Counted from the stretch's first letter, positions 8,331 through 16,967 are shown. The stretch: 38,539 bases of DNA from CAZQHK01 sp964593455 (GCA_964593455.1 CAZQHK010000040.1:1-38539); one strand, 5' to 3'. Made by a program: numbers and translations. The notes: generated by a model from the letters alone, not told the origin.

Positions 8331-8361
8331 CCGGTCAAGGGGATTGGTGAAAGGAATAACA

Positions 8362-8892
8362 ATGGCGATTGGCGGAAAAGCTGGAAACAGGCTCGCGAGC
8401 TTTGGTCTCCCCCTGATCCTGGCTCTGTGCTTACTGCTCTTGGGCAGTGCCGACCAGACGTCACATGGGCAATCAAATACCTTGGATTATCAGCCGGTTT
8501 CCGAACCGGAGATCTACCAGGCGTTCCAGAGCATGTTTGACGAGATTCGCTTCAGCCGCCGGGTCCTGCTTCCCGCACCGGGCAAGAGCACCGACTTTAT
8601 CATGGTGGAGAATGTACGAGGTGAGATCGTTGCTTACGTGACGTCGGGTAGTGGAAAGTTCCAACGGGTAGTTATTGCCCATGATGGAGAAATCCTGTCT
8701 CAGGACCGGTGGCTGAGCGGAGTGCACGAAGCCCAATTTACCGCCGGCGAAGAAATCTGGTCAGGCCGTGGCGCTGAAATCGTCGGATTACGTATAGAAG
8801 CCGATTGTTTCCGGAACGGAAAACCGGCGGGAACGGTTGATCTGGACACCACTGTCCGGGTTACCAATGTCTCAGAGGATTGGATGTTTTGA
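8362..8892 (+). CDS. Exported protein, possibly GspJ/PilW-like minor pseudopilin
   Basis: 176 residues. A hydrophobic segment at about residues 13-29 (GLPLILALCLLLLGS) anchors or exports it. The rest follows the order seen in GspJ/PilW proteins: a helix FQSMFDEIRFSRRVLLPAPG, strands with IVAYVTSGSGKFQRVVIAHD, a middle segment LSGVHEAQFTAGEE, and a final pair of strands GLRIEADCF and LDTTVRVTN, which resembles the closing RN-type strand of this family. The Gly-Phe-xxx-Glu prepilin motif is missing. The ATG at 8362 is preceded by aaagga six bases upstream. It sits between a GspI-like and a GspK/PilX-like protein, the usual order of minor pilin genes. Family assignment is inferred. Confidence 0.55.
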   Translation: MAIGGKAGNRLASFGLPLILALCLLLLGSADQTSHGQSNTLDYQPVSEPEIYQAFQSMFDEIRFSRRVLLPAPGKSTDFIMVENVRGEIVAYVTSGSGKFQRVVIAHDGEILSQDRWLSGVHEAQFTAGEEIWSGRGAEIVGLRIEADCFRNGKPAGTVDLDTTVRVTNVSEDWMF

Positions 8893-8895
8893 CCG

Positions 8896-10659
8896 ATGTC
8901 GATGAGGGCGAACAGCACAACACGGTCGGCAGTTAAACGGGGTTCCGTTTCCCTGGGGCTGCTGATTCTGCTGCTGGGCGTCTTTTTGTTTATGACCATG
9001 TTTTATCTTAAACCCGAGCCGGCGGAAGTCCCACCCATTGTTGATCACGTAAAACGCACGCATGCCGCCGACGGGATGGCTGCCTACCTTATTAACTGGA
9101 TCCGGCATGTACCCGTCCAAAACCGGATTCAATACGGAGAACCCGCCCGGGGTAAAGACGGGATGATACGGTATGTTAAACGTGGTGTATACGCTGATTT
9201 CCCGTACACCGCCTGGATGAAAGAAGAACAACCGGGGAAGACGACACTGATACGCAACGCACATCTTCTGGTGCGTTTTGACGGCTCCCGGAACGCGATG
9301 TATTACGGTTTCGAGATGACATCCCCTGAACAGTTCCGGCCGCCGGCGGCCTGGTGTGTTCATACAGTCCCGGTCTTCGAGGAAAATGTCGGCGAATCGG
9401 GTTTTCCCGACGGCACGTTCAAGCAGGTAAACGGCCTAATCATGGCCGCTTATCGCCGCCGCCTGCTGGGAGTCCCGCTGGCCGATCATCTCCGGCAAAC
9501 TCTGGGGGAAAATACCAACCTCAATATAAATCAATTGAAGCCGGTCCTGACATCATTCAGTTTCCCTAAAGAGATTACCGTGCCCGCTCTGGGGCTCGCT
9601 GAAATCCTGGAAGAATACGAGGCGGGCCGCTACCAGGAGGCGGCTTCCCACCTGGATAATCTCCGGGAGAAAGTGGAAGAAATTCCCGAACCGTATGCGG
9701 TTCGCTATCGGGCCATGCTGGAGTATTACCAGAGAATATCTTTGGCCCGTACCGTAGGGTTGCGGGATGAATTTTCAATGGCTACAATTGAAAAGCGTTT
9801 GCGGCCCGAGATTGAACGGGAGCGAAGCACTCCGGTCTTGCGTGAGCACGACCGGGCAGTGTTCATACTGCACAGCGCGCTGGCGGAAATTACGGGGGGA
9901 GAGTCGCTTGAGGCGGAATCGGCAGTGAAATATCTCACCGATCAAACCACCGTCCTGGCTAAAGCGGGAAGATACCTGGCCGGGATGATTCAGTCTATGG
10001 ATCTCGAATCGGTGCACGAGTCCGTGGCCACCATGTCCGGCGGCATAAAACCGTTGGAAGATTCCACGGCGGACGCGACGACCGAGCCCCAAAAACCGGA
10101 TGAACCGGCACCGGTCGCGGTTGAAACCACGGTTTCGGCGCCGCCGCCAGAGGCGGTAGTAACTGATCAGTCCGTTGGAGCGGAACCGGTTCAGGAGTCG
10201 GAAAGCTCGTTAAAAGGCCGTAAAATTATTGAAACAGTTGAGCAAACCGCTATGGTCCAACCGGATGAACTGCTGGGAGATTTCGACGGTGACGGGGAGA
10301 TCACTATACGGGATTATGTTCTTATGGATAAGCAAATACAACTGAATTCCTCGCTTTCAGCGGAGGAAAGTGACATGCTGGACTTAAACCGAAACGGTAC
10401 GGTGGATGAACGGGACGCCACCCTGATGTACTGGAGAACCAACCCCATCGGCGACCTGGACGGCGATCTGGAGATAACCAGGTATGATCTGGATACTTTG
10501 GAAGAGTTTATCGAAGAGTATGGCCGGATGGAAAAATGGGAACGGCCCGACGATATTTCCCGTTTTGACCTCAACGGGGACGACGACGCAACCATAGACG
10601 ATCTATACATGCTACGGCAGAAATACAAATATATGTACCAGCTTGATCCCCATTGGTAA
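8896..10659 (+). CDS. Single-TM exported protein with C-terminal tandem dockerin-type calcium loops
   Basis: 587 residues. The N-terminus (AVKRGSVSLGLLILLLGVFLFMTMFYL) has a basic patch, Gly, then one long hydrophobic helix, as in GspK/PilX-type proteins, though without Glu at +5. Residues about 220-380 are helical. A Pro/Ala/Thr linker (about 395-440) leads to four EF-hand-like loops: DFDGDGEITIRD (462-473), DLNRNGTVDERD (496-507), DLDGDLEITRYD (520-531) and DLNGDDDATIDD (558-569). Two loops make one type I dockerin, so there are two modules ending at the C-terminus. Dockerins bind cohesin domains, or act as calcium-stabilised interaction modules; no cohesin is recognisable here. It starts three bases after the previous stop; an ATG six bases further (8902) is also possible. 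Confidence 0.7.
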   Translation: MSMRANSTTRSAVKRGSVSLGLLILLLGVFLFMTMFYLKPEPAEVPPIVDHVKRTHAADGMAAYLINWIRHVPVQNRIQYGEPARGKDGMIRYVKRGVYADFPYTAWMKEEQPGKTTLIRNAHLLVRFDGSRNAMYYGFEMTSPEQFRPPAAWCVHTVPVFEENVGESGFPDGTFKQVNGLIMAAYRRRLLGVPLADHLRQTLGENTNLNINQLKPVLTSFSFPKEITVPALGLAEILEEYEAGRYQEAASHLDNLREKVEEIPEPYAVRYRAMLEYYQRISLARTVGLRDEFSMATIEKRLRPEIERERSTPVLREHDRAVFILHSALAEITGGESLEAESAVKYLTDQTTVLAKAGRYLAGMIQSMDLESVHESVATMSGGIKPLEDSTADATTEPQKPDEPAPVAVETTVSAPPPEAVVTDQSVGAEPVQESESSLKGRKIIETVEQTAMVQPDELLGDFDGDGEITIRDYVLMDKQIQLNSSLSAEESDMLDLNRNGTVDERDATLMYWRTNPIGDLDGDLEITRYDLDTLEEFIEEYGRMEKWERPDDISRFDLNGDDDATIDDLYMLRQKYKYMYQLDPHW

Positions 10660-10685
10660 CGAACGGGGAAAGGAAAGGGTCTGGT

Positions 10686-13574
10686 GTGATCATGATGACA
10701 TTAAGCAACGGCAGGCGAGTGGACAGGCCCGGCCGCGAATCTGGCGGCTATCTGGCGGGAGCAATCAGCGCGGTCATGGTACTCGCCCTTATCTTCATGG
10801 CGGCCGGTGCCGATCCGCTAAACGGCTGTTCAGCTCCTCCGTTGGACCCGCGTATCGTTTTCCAGCCAGATAATCCGAAAATTGTGGATGAGGACACCAC
10901 GCATACCTGGAAGGTTCGGATGCAGGACGTCAGCCAGGTCGGCGGTATCATCGACCTGTTCGACCCTACTAACGGGATAGCGACGCTGCCCAGCAACTAT
11001 AAGCTCTTCCCGGTCGAATTCGGCGGCTCCCCGGTAGTGGGCGCTACATACAATGTGCAGCTGCTCAACGGCGGGAAGGATTACCAGGGAAACCGGACGC
11101 TCTACTCGCTTTTCCCGATGAGAGTGAATATGTCAGCCCGGTGGCTCAATCTACTGCCCGGAGTTAAAAAGAGCAGGTATTTCCCGGACGGAGTGCCGGA
11201 GAGCACCATTAAGAACAGGTGCATGCAAGACATTGTCCGGAGCTCATCCGGGGCGACCATCGAGATTTGGGATCCGGGGACCGGGTATGTGAGAGACCCC
11301 TTGACGGGCGATACTACCGACTGGATAGAAGTGGGTTCCACAACTCCCCACTGGAAGATCGTGACCTGGTCCACCATGTGGAATATGGACCTGTTAAACA
11401 TCGGGGTCAACGGGCCGGAAGAGAGCGTGGAAAGTGGCGACCTGACGTATACCAACTACACGAGGGGAGACAGCCCCGTGACGATTGGCGGTTCCGGTAG
11501 TATGGAGTATAAGTTTAGCTACCTGACCCCTTCCGAACCGGACACCTACACCATACAAGTAATAGCCAGTGTGGACCTGGAGCTCAGGGCCGTCTATCGA
11601 TGGTACGAGGTAAAGCGCAAGCGTGGAAAGTTGTGCTATGATGATCGCGGAGACTATATAGACCCGGTTCCCGGCGGCCGCAGTGGCGTCAAATATGATT
11701 CCTTTGGAAACGTTGAGTCCTATGATCCGCCACATAGTTCGGTGGACTGGATTCACGGGCCGTTTTATTGCCTGGTAACGGGTAAAGGGAGCAAGAGCGC
11801 GGCTGATACCAAGTCGGTTACTAATCCCAGACCGGACATCTACCATGTCATGGTCAGGGACACCACCCCGCCGAGTACCGTCTATTTCGAAAACTCCAAT
11901 CCGCTCTACGGCACCACCGGCGACTTGATCTCGGAATGGAACAAGATAGTCGATGACCCGAAGAATCCCGAGTTCATCACCGTGAAGGTAGTGGACAACA
12001 ATCCGAGCCTGGCCAATGAAGACTTGAGAAAAAACAAGGTGACGGTTAAACCTGGGGGACCGGATGATTGGCGTTACGACGAAACTACTTTCAAGATGAG
12101 TTTTTATTACGTGGCCGGGCTCTACGATTATTATCTGCCGACCCGGGGCCAGTACTGCGGCGATCCCGGTTACGAGCACCCCACCGGCTGCGATTGCCTG
12201 CCGGTCTACAAAGACAAGTTCGCGTGGATCAAGGTCGGCGAACTGGGCGCAAATTCAGCCGAACTGTCTGGAGCCACTTATAGCAAAGGCGGCGAACTGG
12301 TTAGCGAGTGTAAGCAGAGGGGTGACATCGGCGGTGAGTTTGACGCGGCCTATTCCATCCTGACCTGGAAGATTCCGGTAGCCGACCTGAAGGAACCCTT
12401 GCCTTGGCACCTGGCTACCACCTCCCGGGCCTACACCGATACGTGGGGTAATGAGCATCCCGGCTGGGGGAACGGCCGGATTTTGAAGTTCCTAGCGTGT
12501 GTTAATGACGGGAGCGGACACGAAGTGCCCGCCGATTGGGAAGATGAAATTAAGCCTCTCGATAAAACATTGTACGATGTAGAGGGATGGGAAGCACGTA
12601 ACAGCCAGGTGAAACACAAGTCGGCGGCGATAAATGCGAAAACCCCCTATATCCGGGATGCAAGAGGCACCGAGATCGTGAACGCAACCAGGGAGCCGGA
12701 CTTCAGGCTTCCGCCCGGGTATCCCCCCACGAAGTATTTCGGGGAGTACGGGACCATCAAAGTCTACGACAATGACCGACCCTTCCTGCGGGTGAACGTG
12801 ACCGATTCGTCCCTCAGGAGACCGCTTCCCCAGACCTTCTCATTCGGCAACATCTGGTACGGCGACTTCAAGCGGCAAGCCTTCCAAAAGGCTAAAAGCC
12901 GGGGCTCTGATGTCTACACCCAGAGCAACCAGGATATTCTGGGCAACAATCTATTCCGGCTGTACATGGACAATCTGGAGACCGGGACCCAGACGAGTCT
13001 GTGGAATTTCGAGGATGGAGGCAATTCGCCGACGGGCATGCAGGATCAGGGCAACTTGATCGGCCGGAAAAAGTTCAAACCCTGGTTTTTTGCCCTGCAC
13101 GCCAAACAAACCGAGCTGCCCTTCACTCTTTATTCTCCTCTGGATAACCGGACGCATGGTTACTGGGTTCCCGAGGATACCCGGCTCCGGTACGATTTTA
13201 TCAACTACGGCTCGGATATAAAGGCTTTCGACAATATCAACACCTACCTCAAGGGCGGGAACGAACCGGGAGGAATTATCACTAAATCACCCAAACCGGA
13301 GTGGATGCCCAGGGTGGTGTTAACTGAAGGAAAGCCTATTGGTGGGACACAATACCCTGATGAGGGCAGTGTTATCTTCCGCCGGCCAAACCGGGGTGAG
13401 ACATCAGTCAGTTCCGACGAATACTCGTTGTTCGCCGAAGTGTTCGATTATGCAGATGATGACCGGATCGATCTTTTCGGCGGACCGTTGAGCCGGAGTG
13501 TAAAAATATATTTTTTCGTCACCCCGGTAGACATGCGGCGGTTCACCCTGCAGGAAAAACCCCAGACCGAATAA
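10686..13574 (+). CDS. Large secreted protein of unknown function, last gene of the operon
   Basis: About 962 residues from the GTG at 10686, which has ggaaaggaaaggg just upstream; ATGs at 10692 and 10695 are alternatives. A basic start and a hydrophobic segment (GAISAVMVLALIFMAAG) direct export. PLNGC soon after is a poor lipobox, so a lipoprotein is possible but not certain. The rest is beta-rich, with many Asp/Gly/Tyr/Trp and several Cys pairs (for example YCGDP to GCDCLP), as in extracellular multidomain beta-sandwich proteins; DTTPPSTVYF and similar phrases look like Ig-like domain boundaries. I recognise no catalytic motif. Its place after three pilin-like genes resembles that of the tip adhesin PilY1 in type IV pilus clusters, but I see no PilY1 propeller. 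Confidence 0.65.
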   Translation: MIMMTLSNGRRVDRPGRESGGYLAGAISAVMVLALIFMAAGADPLNGCSAPPLDPRIVFQPDNPKIVDEDTTHTWKVRMQDVSQVGGIIDLFDPTNGIATLPSNYKLFPVEFGGSPVVGATYNVQLLNGGKDYQGNRTLYSLFPMRVNMSARWLNLLPGVKKSRYFPDGVPESTIKNRCMQDIVRSSSGATIEIWDPGTGYVRDPLTGDTTDWIEVGSTTPHWKIVTWSTMWNMDLLNIGVNGPEESVESGDLTYTNYTRGDSPVTIGGSGSMEYKFSYLTPSEPDTYTIQVIASVDLELRAVYRWYEVKRKRGKLCYDDRGDYIDPVPGGRSGVKYDSFGNVESYDPPHSSVDWIHGPFYCLVTGKGSKSAADTKSVTNPRPDIYHVMVRDTTPPSTVYFENSNPLYGTTGDLISEWNKIVDDPKNPEFITVKVVDNNPSLANEDLRKNKVTVKPGGPDDWRYDETTFKMSFYYVAGLYDYYLPTRGQYCGDPGYEHPTGCDCLPVYKDKFAWIKVGELGANSAELSGATYSKGGELVSECKQRGDIGGEFDAAYSILTWKIPVADLKEPLPWHLATTSRAYTDTWGNEHPGWGNGRILKFLACVNDGSGHEVPADWEDEIKPLDKTLYDVEGWEARNSQVKHKSAAINAKTPYIRDARGTEIVNATREPDFRLPPGYPPTKYFGEYGTIKVYDNDRPFLRVNVTDSSLRRPLPQTFSFGNIWYGDFKRQAFQKAKSRGSDVYTQSNQDILGNNLFRLYMDNLETGTQTSLWNFEDGGNSPTGMQDQGNLIGRKKFKPWFFALHAKQTELPFTLYSPLDNRTHGYWVPEDTRLRYDFINYGSDIKAFDNINTYLKGGNEPGGIITKSPKPEWMPRVVLTEGKPIGGTQYPDEGSVIFRRPNRGETSVSSDEYSLFAEVFDYADDDRIDLFGGPLSRSVKIYFFVTPVDMRRFTLQEKPQTE

Positions 13575-13592
13575 TCAAGGGAAAATATCACG

Positions 13593-14129
13593 TTATTCGG
13601 CGGCCGGGACCGGTGTCGTTTCCGGTTCGGTTTCTTGTTTTGGTTTCAGTTTTTTCTTGAAGAGAGTCGAGAATCCCTGATCGATCGCGTCCAGGGTCTG
13701 GCCGAACGTTTCCATCTTTCTGTCTATTAGCAGCCAGTTCAGTTCTTTCACTTTCTTGCCTGTTTTCCTCAGCCCTTTAAGCCAGGTCAAGGCATGTTGG
13801 GAGACCTTTTCCTCTTCTTTCTTCTCGGTATTGGTGATGATCCAGTGATCGTACTTGGAGCCCATGTATATCCAGTCCACGATCAGGCTCACCAGCGCCC
13901 GGTCTATTTCCCACAGAGCGCCGTTCTCGAACCGGTCCTTCAGAAGTTCGATGTCAATTTTTACCCTTGTCATCGGGGCTTCGAATATTTCGTGGAGCCT
14001 ATCCAGGGAAAAGTCGTCTAAAGGTATCGGTGTACACCCCGGGGCAGGGGACACCCGGCAGAGCAAAGTCAGGATAGTCACCAAAAACAGCAGTGAGAAA
14101 ATATGAAGTTCATGACTGGAGGTTCTCAT
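13593..14129 (-). CDS. Secreted protein, paralogue of the adjacent 14126-14659 product
   Basis: 178 residues: signal peptide (about 1-30, ending near PAPGC) and a helical, charged mature domain. It is a clear paralogue of the protein encoded just upstream. Shared stretches include LDDFSL, RALVSLIVDWI against QALVSLIVDWI, SKYDHWI, KKEEEKVSQHALTWL against SKEEENISKTALRWL, and LNWLL. I do not recognise the family. Its ATG overlaps the upstream gene's TGA by four bases, so the two are translationally coupled and probably act together. It converges with the large secreted protein gene, with 18 bp between stops. Confidence 0.7.
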   Translation of the reverse strand: MRTSSHELHIFSLLFLVTILTLLCRVSPAPGCTPIPLDDFSLDRLHEIFEAPMTRVKIDIELLKDRFENGALWEIDRALVSLIVDWIYMGSKYDHWIITNTEKKEEEKVSQHALTWLKGLRKTGKKVKELNWLLIDRKMETFGQTLDAIDQGFSTLFKKKLKPKQETEPETTPVPAAE

Positions 14130-14659
14130 TCGTTTTCTCCGCTATCTTCCGGTGCCTGCTCCTGGGTGGCTTTTTCCATAATCGTGAACAGCACACCGAA
14201 ATCGTGCCTGATCTCAGCTAATTTTATTTTCAACTGTGCATACTTATTCTCGACCAGCAGCCAGTTCAGAGCATTGATCCGTTTGCCTACAGCTTTCAGA
14301 GCCCTCAGCCACCTAAGTGCGGTTTTTGAAATATTTTCTTCCTCTTTGCTTTGTACATTGACGGTTATCCAGTGGTCGTACTTGGAGGACAGGTCTATCC
14401 AGTCGACGATCAGGCTCACCAGCGCCTGGTCTACTTCCCGGATTTCGGTCCCGTCAAGCGCCTGGTCGAGCAGATCCAGATCGATGTTCAGCCGGATCAT
14501 CTTGGTCTCAAAGAGACGGTGGAGTTGTTCAAGCGAGAAATCGTCCAGAAGCACCGGTTCGCAGGCGGTGGCTGCTGGTATCGTGTGACAAAACACGTTC
14601 AGGTAAAAAACAAGGAAAACTGCCGGCAAAACAACACATGCTCGAATATACCGTTGCAT
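14126..14659 (-). CDS. Secreted protein, first of a tandem paralogous pair
   Basis: 177 residues with a signal peptide; ATACEP around residues 31-36 could be a weak lipobox, and the paralogue also has Cys at the equivalent place, so both may be lipoproteins. The mature part is helical, with the conserved core LDDFSLEQLHRLFET, VDQALVSLIVDWI, SSKYDHWI and LNWLLVEN. No known family recognised. A TTGACA-18-TACGAT promoter (14677-14706) sits only about ten bases upstream of the start, so the messenger leader is very short, with aggtg directly before the ATG. It heads the two-gene unit. Confidence 0.7.
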   Translation of the reverse strand: MQRYIRACVVLPAVFLVFYLNVFCHTIPAATACEPVLLDDFSLEQLHRLFETKMIRLNIDLDLLDQALDGTEIREVDQALVSLIVDWIDLSSKYDHWITVNVQSKEEENISKTALRWLRALKAVGKRINALNWLLVENKYAQLKIKLAEIRHDFGVLFTIMEKATQEQAPEDSGENE

Positions 14660-14676
14660 TTAACATCACCTATCGT

Positions 14677-14706
14677 ATCGTAAGGAATTCGGGCCGCTTT
14701 TGTCAA
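14677..14706 (-). promoter_or_regulatory. Strong sigma-70-like promoter of the paralogous pair
   Basis: On the minus strand a perfect TTGACA (14706-14701) is followed after 18 bases by TACGAT (14682-14677). The expected transcript start is near 14670, about 11 bases before the ATG at 14659. Confidence 0.55.
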
Positions 14707-14734
14707 CTAACCATTCACCCGGAGGGGATGCCGG

Positions 14735-16396
14735 TTACCGCCCCAGCCTGGCTTTACCGAAAAACCAGTGGTTGAGGGAGTCTTTCTCCCATCCTCGCAC
14801 GTAATCTTTTACCATGATCGCGTCGGTGTAGTAGTAGATTGGCATCACCACCATCTGCCGGTCGATGAGCATCTTCTCCGCCTGGTAAAGGAGCTCAAAA
14901 CGTTCTTGTCCGATAATCATTTTCGAACGTTCGATAATATCATCGTATTCCTTGTTTCGCCACTGGGCGTCGTTGTGCCCGGAGTAAGAGAGCCACATGT
15001 CCAGGAAAGTCATGGGATCGGAATAATCGCCGATCCACCCGCCCCGGGCGATAGTGAAGTTGCCTTGGTGCCGGGTCTCCTGGAAGACCGCCCACTCCTG
15101 GTTAGAGAGCTGGATCCGGATACCGAGATTCACCTTCCACATCTCCTGAATTGCCTCGGCCACCGCCTTGTGAATATCCGAAGTGTTATAAAGGAGCACT
15201 ACCTCCGGGAAATCTTTACCGTCCGGATAACCGGCTTCCGCCAACAGTTTCCGGGCTTCCTCAATCGAAGCTCGCTCGACATCCAGTCCATGATTTCCGG
15301 CCGCCCGGTTGAAGTCGTTTCCGGTAGCGTCTTTCAATCCCGGGGGCACCATTCCTCCGGCCGGTAGCTGTCCGGCCTTGGTAATAGTTTGTACGAGCGC
15401 CTTCCGGTCGATGGCCAGGGTAAGCGCCTTGCGTACCAAAACGTCGTCGGTGGGGGGAATGGTAACGTTGAATATATAGTAATACGTGCCCAGCATGGGT
15501 AGTATACTGAAGGTTGGGTCTTCCGCCAGCAGGCGGGGTATCTCCTGCACCGGCACATTGTCGATTATGTCCAGATCTCCTGATTCATAGGCGGTAAGAG
15601 AAGTGGAAAGATCGACGATCATATACACCTGGAGCCGGTCCAGTTTAACCTGATCAGCCTGCCAGTAGTAATCGTTTTTTTTCAGCGTTATATGGGAGCC
15701 GGTCACGTATTCGGTTAACTTGAATGGACCGTTGGAGACGGCCATGCGGGGGTTTTTGGCCCAGGATCCGTCGGTTCCCCCGGCCACGGCATCCGACCGC
15801 ACCGGCATGTAGGTAAAAAAGCTGGTCAGACTAATAAAGTATGGAGTGGGCGTGGTCAACGTGACCTGCAGGGTCTTATCGTCCAGGGCCTTGACGGCGA
15901 CGTCATCCTTTGTCCCCGTCCCTTCGAAGTATTCCTGGCCGCCCTTGATATAAAAGAGCTGAAATGCATACTCGGAAGCTGTCATCGGGTCCAGCGCCCG
16001 TTTCCAGGTATATTCGAAATCAAGGGCAGTGACCGGTTTCCCGTCGGACCACCTGGCGTCTCGGAGATAGAAAGTATAGGTCAAGAGGTCTTCGGAAACG
16101 GTGTAACGACTGGCCATGGCCGGTCTCAATTCACCACCGGTGTAGCGCATCAAGCCTTCATACAGATTGTTGATGATATCTGCTCCGTCAGAGGCGCTGT
16201 TAAGCTGCGGATCGATGGTTTTGGGATCGGTGTGCAGGTTCCATTTGAGGATCATCTCTGCCCGGGCCGGTTTCGAGTCACCATTTTCAGTCCCGCCCTC
16301 TGTTGTTCCTGGTGTACCGCATCCCGCCGTCAGGCCGGCGATGAGCAGCAGTATCAAAAACACTTCCGGGTTCACGTATCGTGCAACAGCTGTCAT
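14735..16396 (-). CDS. oppA: Oligopeptide ABC transporter substrate-binding lipoprotein OppA
   Basis: 553 residues, the usual size for the SBP_bac_5 family that captures peptides for Opp/Dpp importers. The signal peptide ends in a good lipobox, LTAGC, with Cys26 as the lipidated residue. Family signatures include the early stretch LKWNLHTDPKTIDPQLNSA, then DIINNLYEGLMRY, YTFYLRDARWSDGKPVTA and YEYTWKRALDP-like sequence, and late IARGGWIGDYSDPMTFLDMW. The gene has its own promoter (TTGTCC-17-TACAAT, 16421-16449) and a ggagaga site, separate from oppBCDF upstream, which fits the need for more binding protein than permease. An unrelated receiver gene lies between it and oppF. Substrate is predicted as peptides; exact specificity is unknown. 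Confidence 0.93.
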   Translation of the reverse strand: MTAVARYVNPEVFLILLLIAGLTAGCGTPGTTEGGTENGDSKPARAEMILKWNLHTDPKTIDPQLNSASDGADIINNLYEGLMRYTGGELRPAMASRYTVSEDLLTYTFYLRDARWSDGKPVTALDFEYTWKRALDPMTASEYAFQLFYIKGGQEYFEGTGTKDDVAVKALDDKTLQVTLTTPTPYFISLTSFFTYMPVRSDAVAGGTDGSWAKNPRMAVSNGPFKLTEYVTGSHITLKKNDYYWQADQVKLDRLQVYMIVDLSTSLTAYESGDLDIIDNVPVQEIPRLLAEDPTFSILPMLGTYYYIFNVTIPPTDDVLVRKALTLAIDRKALVQTITKAGQLPAGGMVPPGLKDATGNDFNRAAGNHGLDVERASIEEARKLLAEAGYPDGKDFPEVVLLYNTSDIHKAVAEAIQEMWKVNLGIRIQLSNQEWAVFQETRHQGNFTIARGGWIGDYSDPMTFLDMWLSYSGHNDAQWRNKEYDDIIERSKMIIGQERFELLYQAEKMLIDRQMVVMPIYYYTDAIMVKDYVRGWEKDSLNHWFFGKARLGR

Positions 16397-16420
16397 TCTG
16401 TTCTCTCCATGATAAGTTCT

Positions 16421-16449
16421 ATTGTATCAGACCGGTATGGGCAGGACAA
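16421..16449 (-). promoter_or_regulatory. Promoter of oppA
   Basis: Minus-strand TTGTCC (16449-16444), 17 bases, TACAAT (16426-16421), about 25 bp before the oppA start codon. Confidence 0.55.
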
Positions 16450-16598
16450 TACTATCGGTTTTTGCGGAACCTTCTCCACAGAAAGGAACATTTACCAAAA
16501 GGTCAGACATTTGTGGGAGAGTCCTTCTAAGTGAGAGAGTCAAGATTCCCGGGCGACTCAGCGCCGAAGCGTGGGTGAAGCAGCTGTTTACCGATTTT

Positions 16599-16967
16599 CT
16601 AAGCCTGCAGTTTCTCCAGGGCCGCTTCCACGTCTTCGGCATTGATGGGTTTTTCGAGATAGGCGTCCGCCTGTACGTTCATCACGCCCATATCGGTGAA
16701 TTCGAGAATGCCGGATATGGCTACCAGTTTGATGGTCTCCAGACCGGGGGTATCTTTTATTTTCCGGCAAATCTGCCAGCCCGGCATCTGGGGATGAATC
16801 ATGTCCACCAGTACGGCGTCCGGTTTTTCTATCTTGAAGCTGTTGAAGAATGAATTAACATGAACGTGTCCCGATACATTATGTCCTTTCTTGCGCAAGG
16901 CGTTAGCGATGATGTTCACGGTTGTTTCATCATCGTCTATGATGGAAATTGAATATTTCCTGCTCAT
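16599..16967 (-). CDS. Single-domain response regulator (CheY-like receiver)
   Basis: 122 residues, just the receiver fold with no output domain. The acidic pocket is D11-D12-D13, the phospho-acceptor is D55 (VLVDMIHPQMPG), the switch Ser is S85 (AISG) and the conserved Lys is K106 (EKPINAEDV). All catalytic residues are present, so it should be phosphorylated by a histidine kinase encoded elsewhere and signal by protein contact. It lies between oppF and oppA on the same strand, with 465 bp before it and about 200 bp after it. aaggaag lies before the ATG and a weak TTGAAT-17-TATTAC promoter upstream, so it is probably transcribed separately from oppBCDF. Confidence 0.92.
   Translation of the reverse strand: MSRKYSISIIDDDETTVNIIANALRKKGHNVSGHVHVNSFFNSFKIEKPDAVLVDMIHPQMPGWQICRKIKDTPGLETIKLVAISGILEFTDMGVMNVQADAYLEKPINAEDVEAALEKLQA

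Noticed and set aside
11394..12179. 261-codon ORF on the minus strand
   Set aside because: Antisense to the large secreted protein gene, no family features.
16535..16598. Possible further copy of the repeat family downstream of the receiver gene
   Set aside because: Only short chance matches (gagagag, cgccgaagcg) and no module order.
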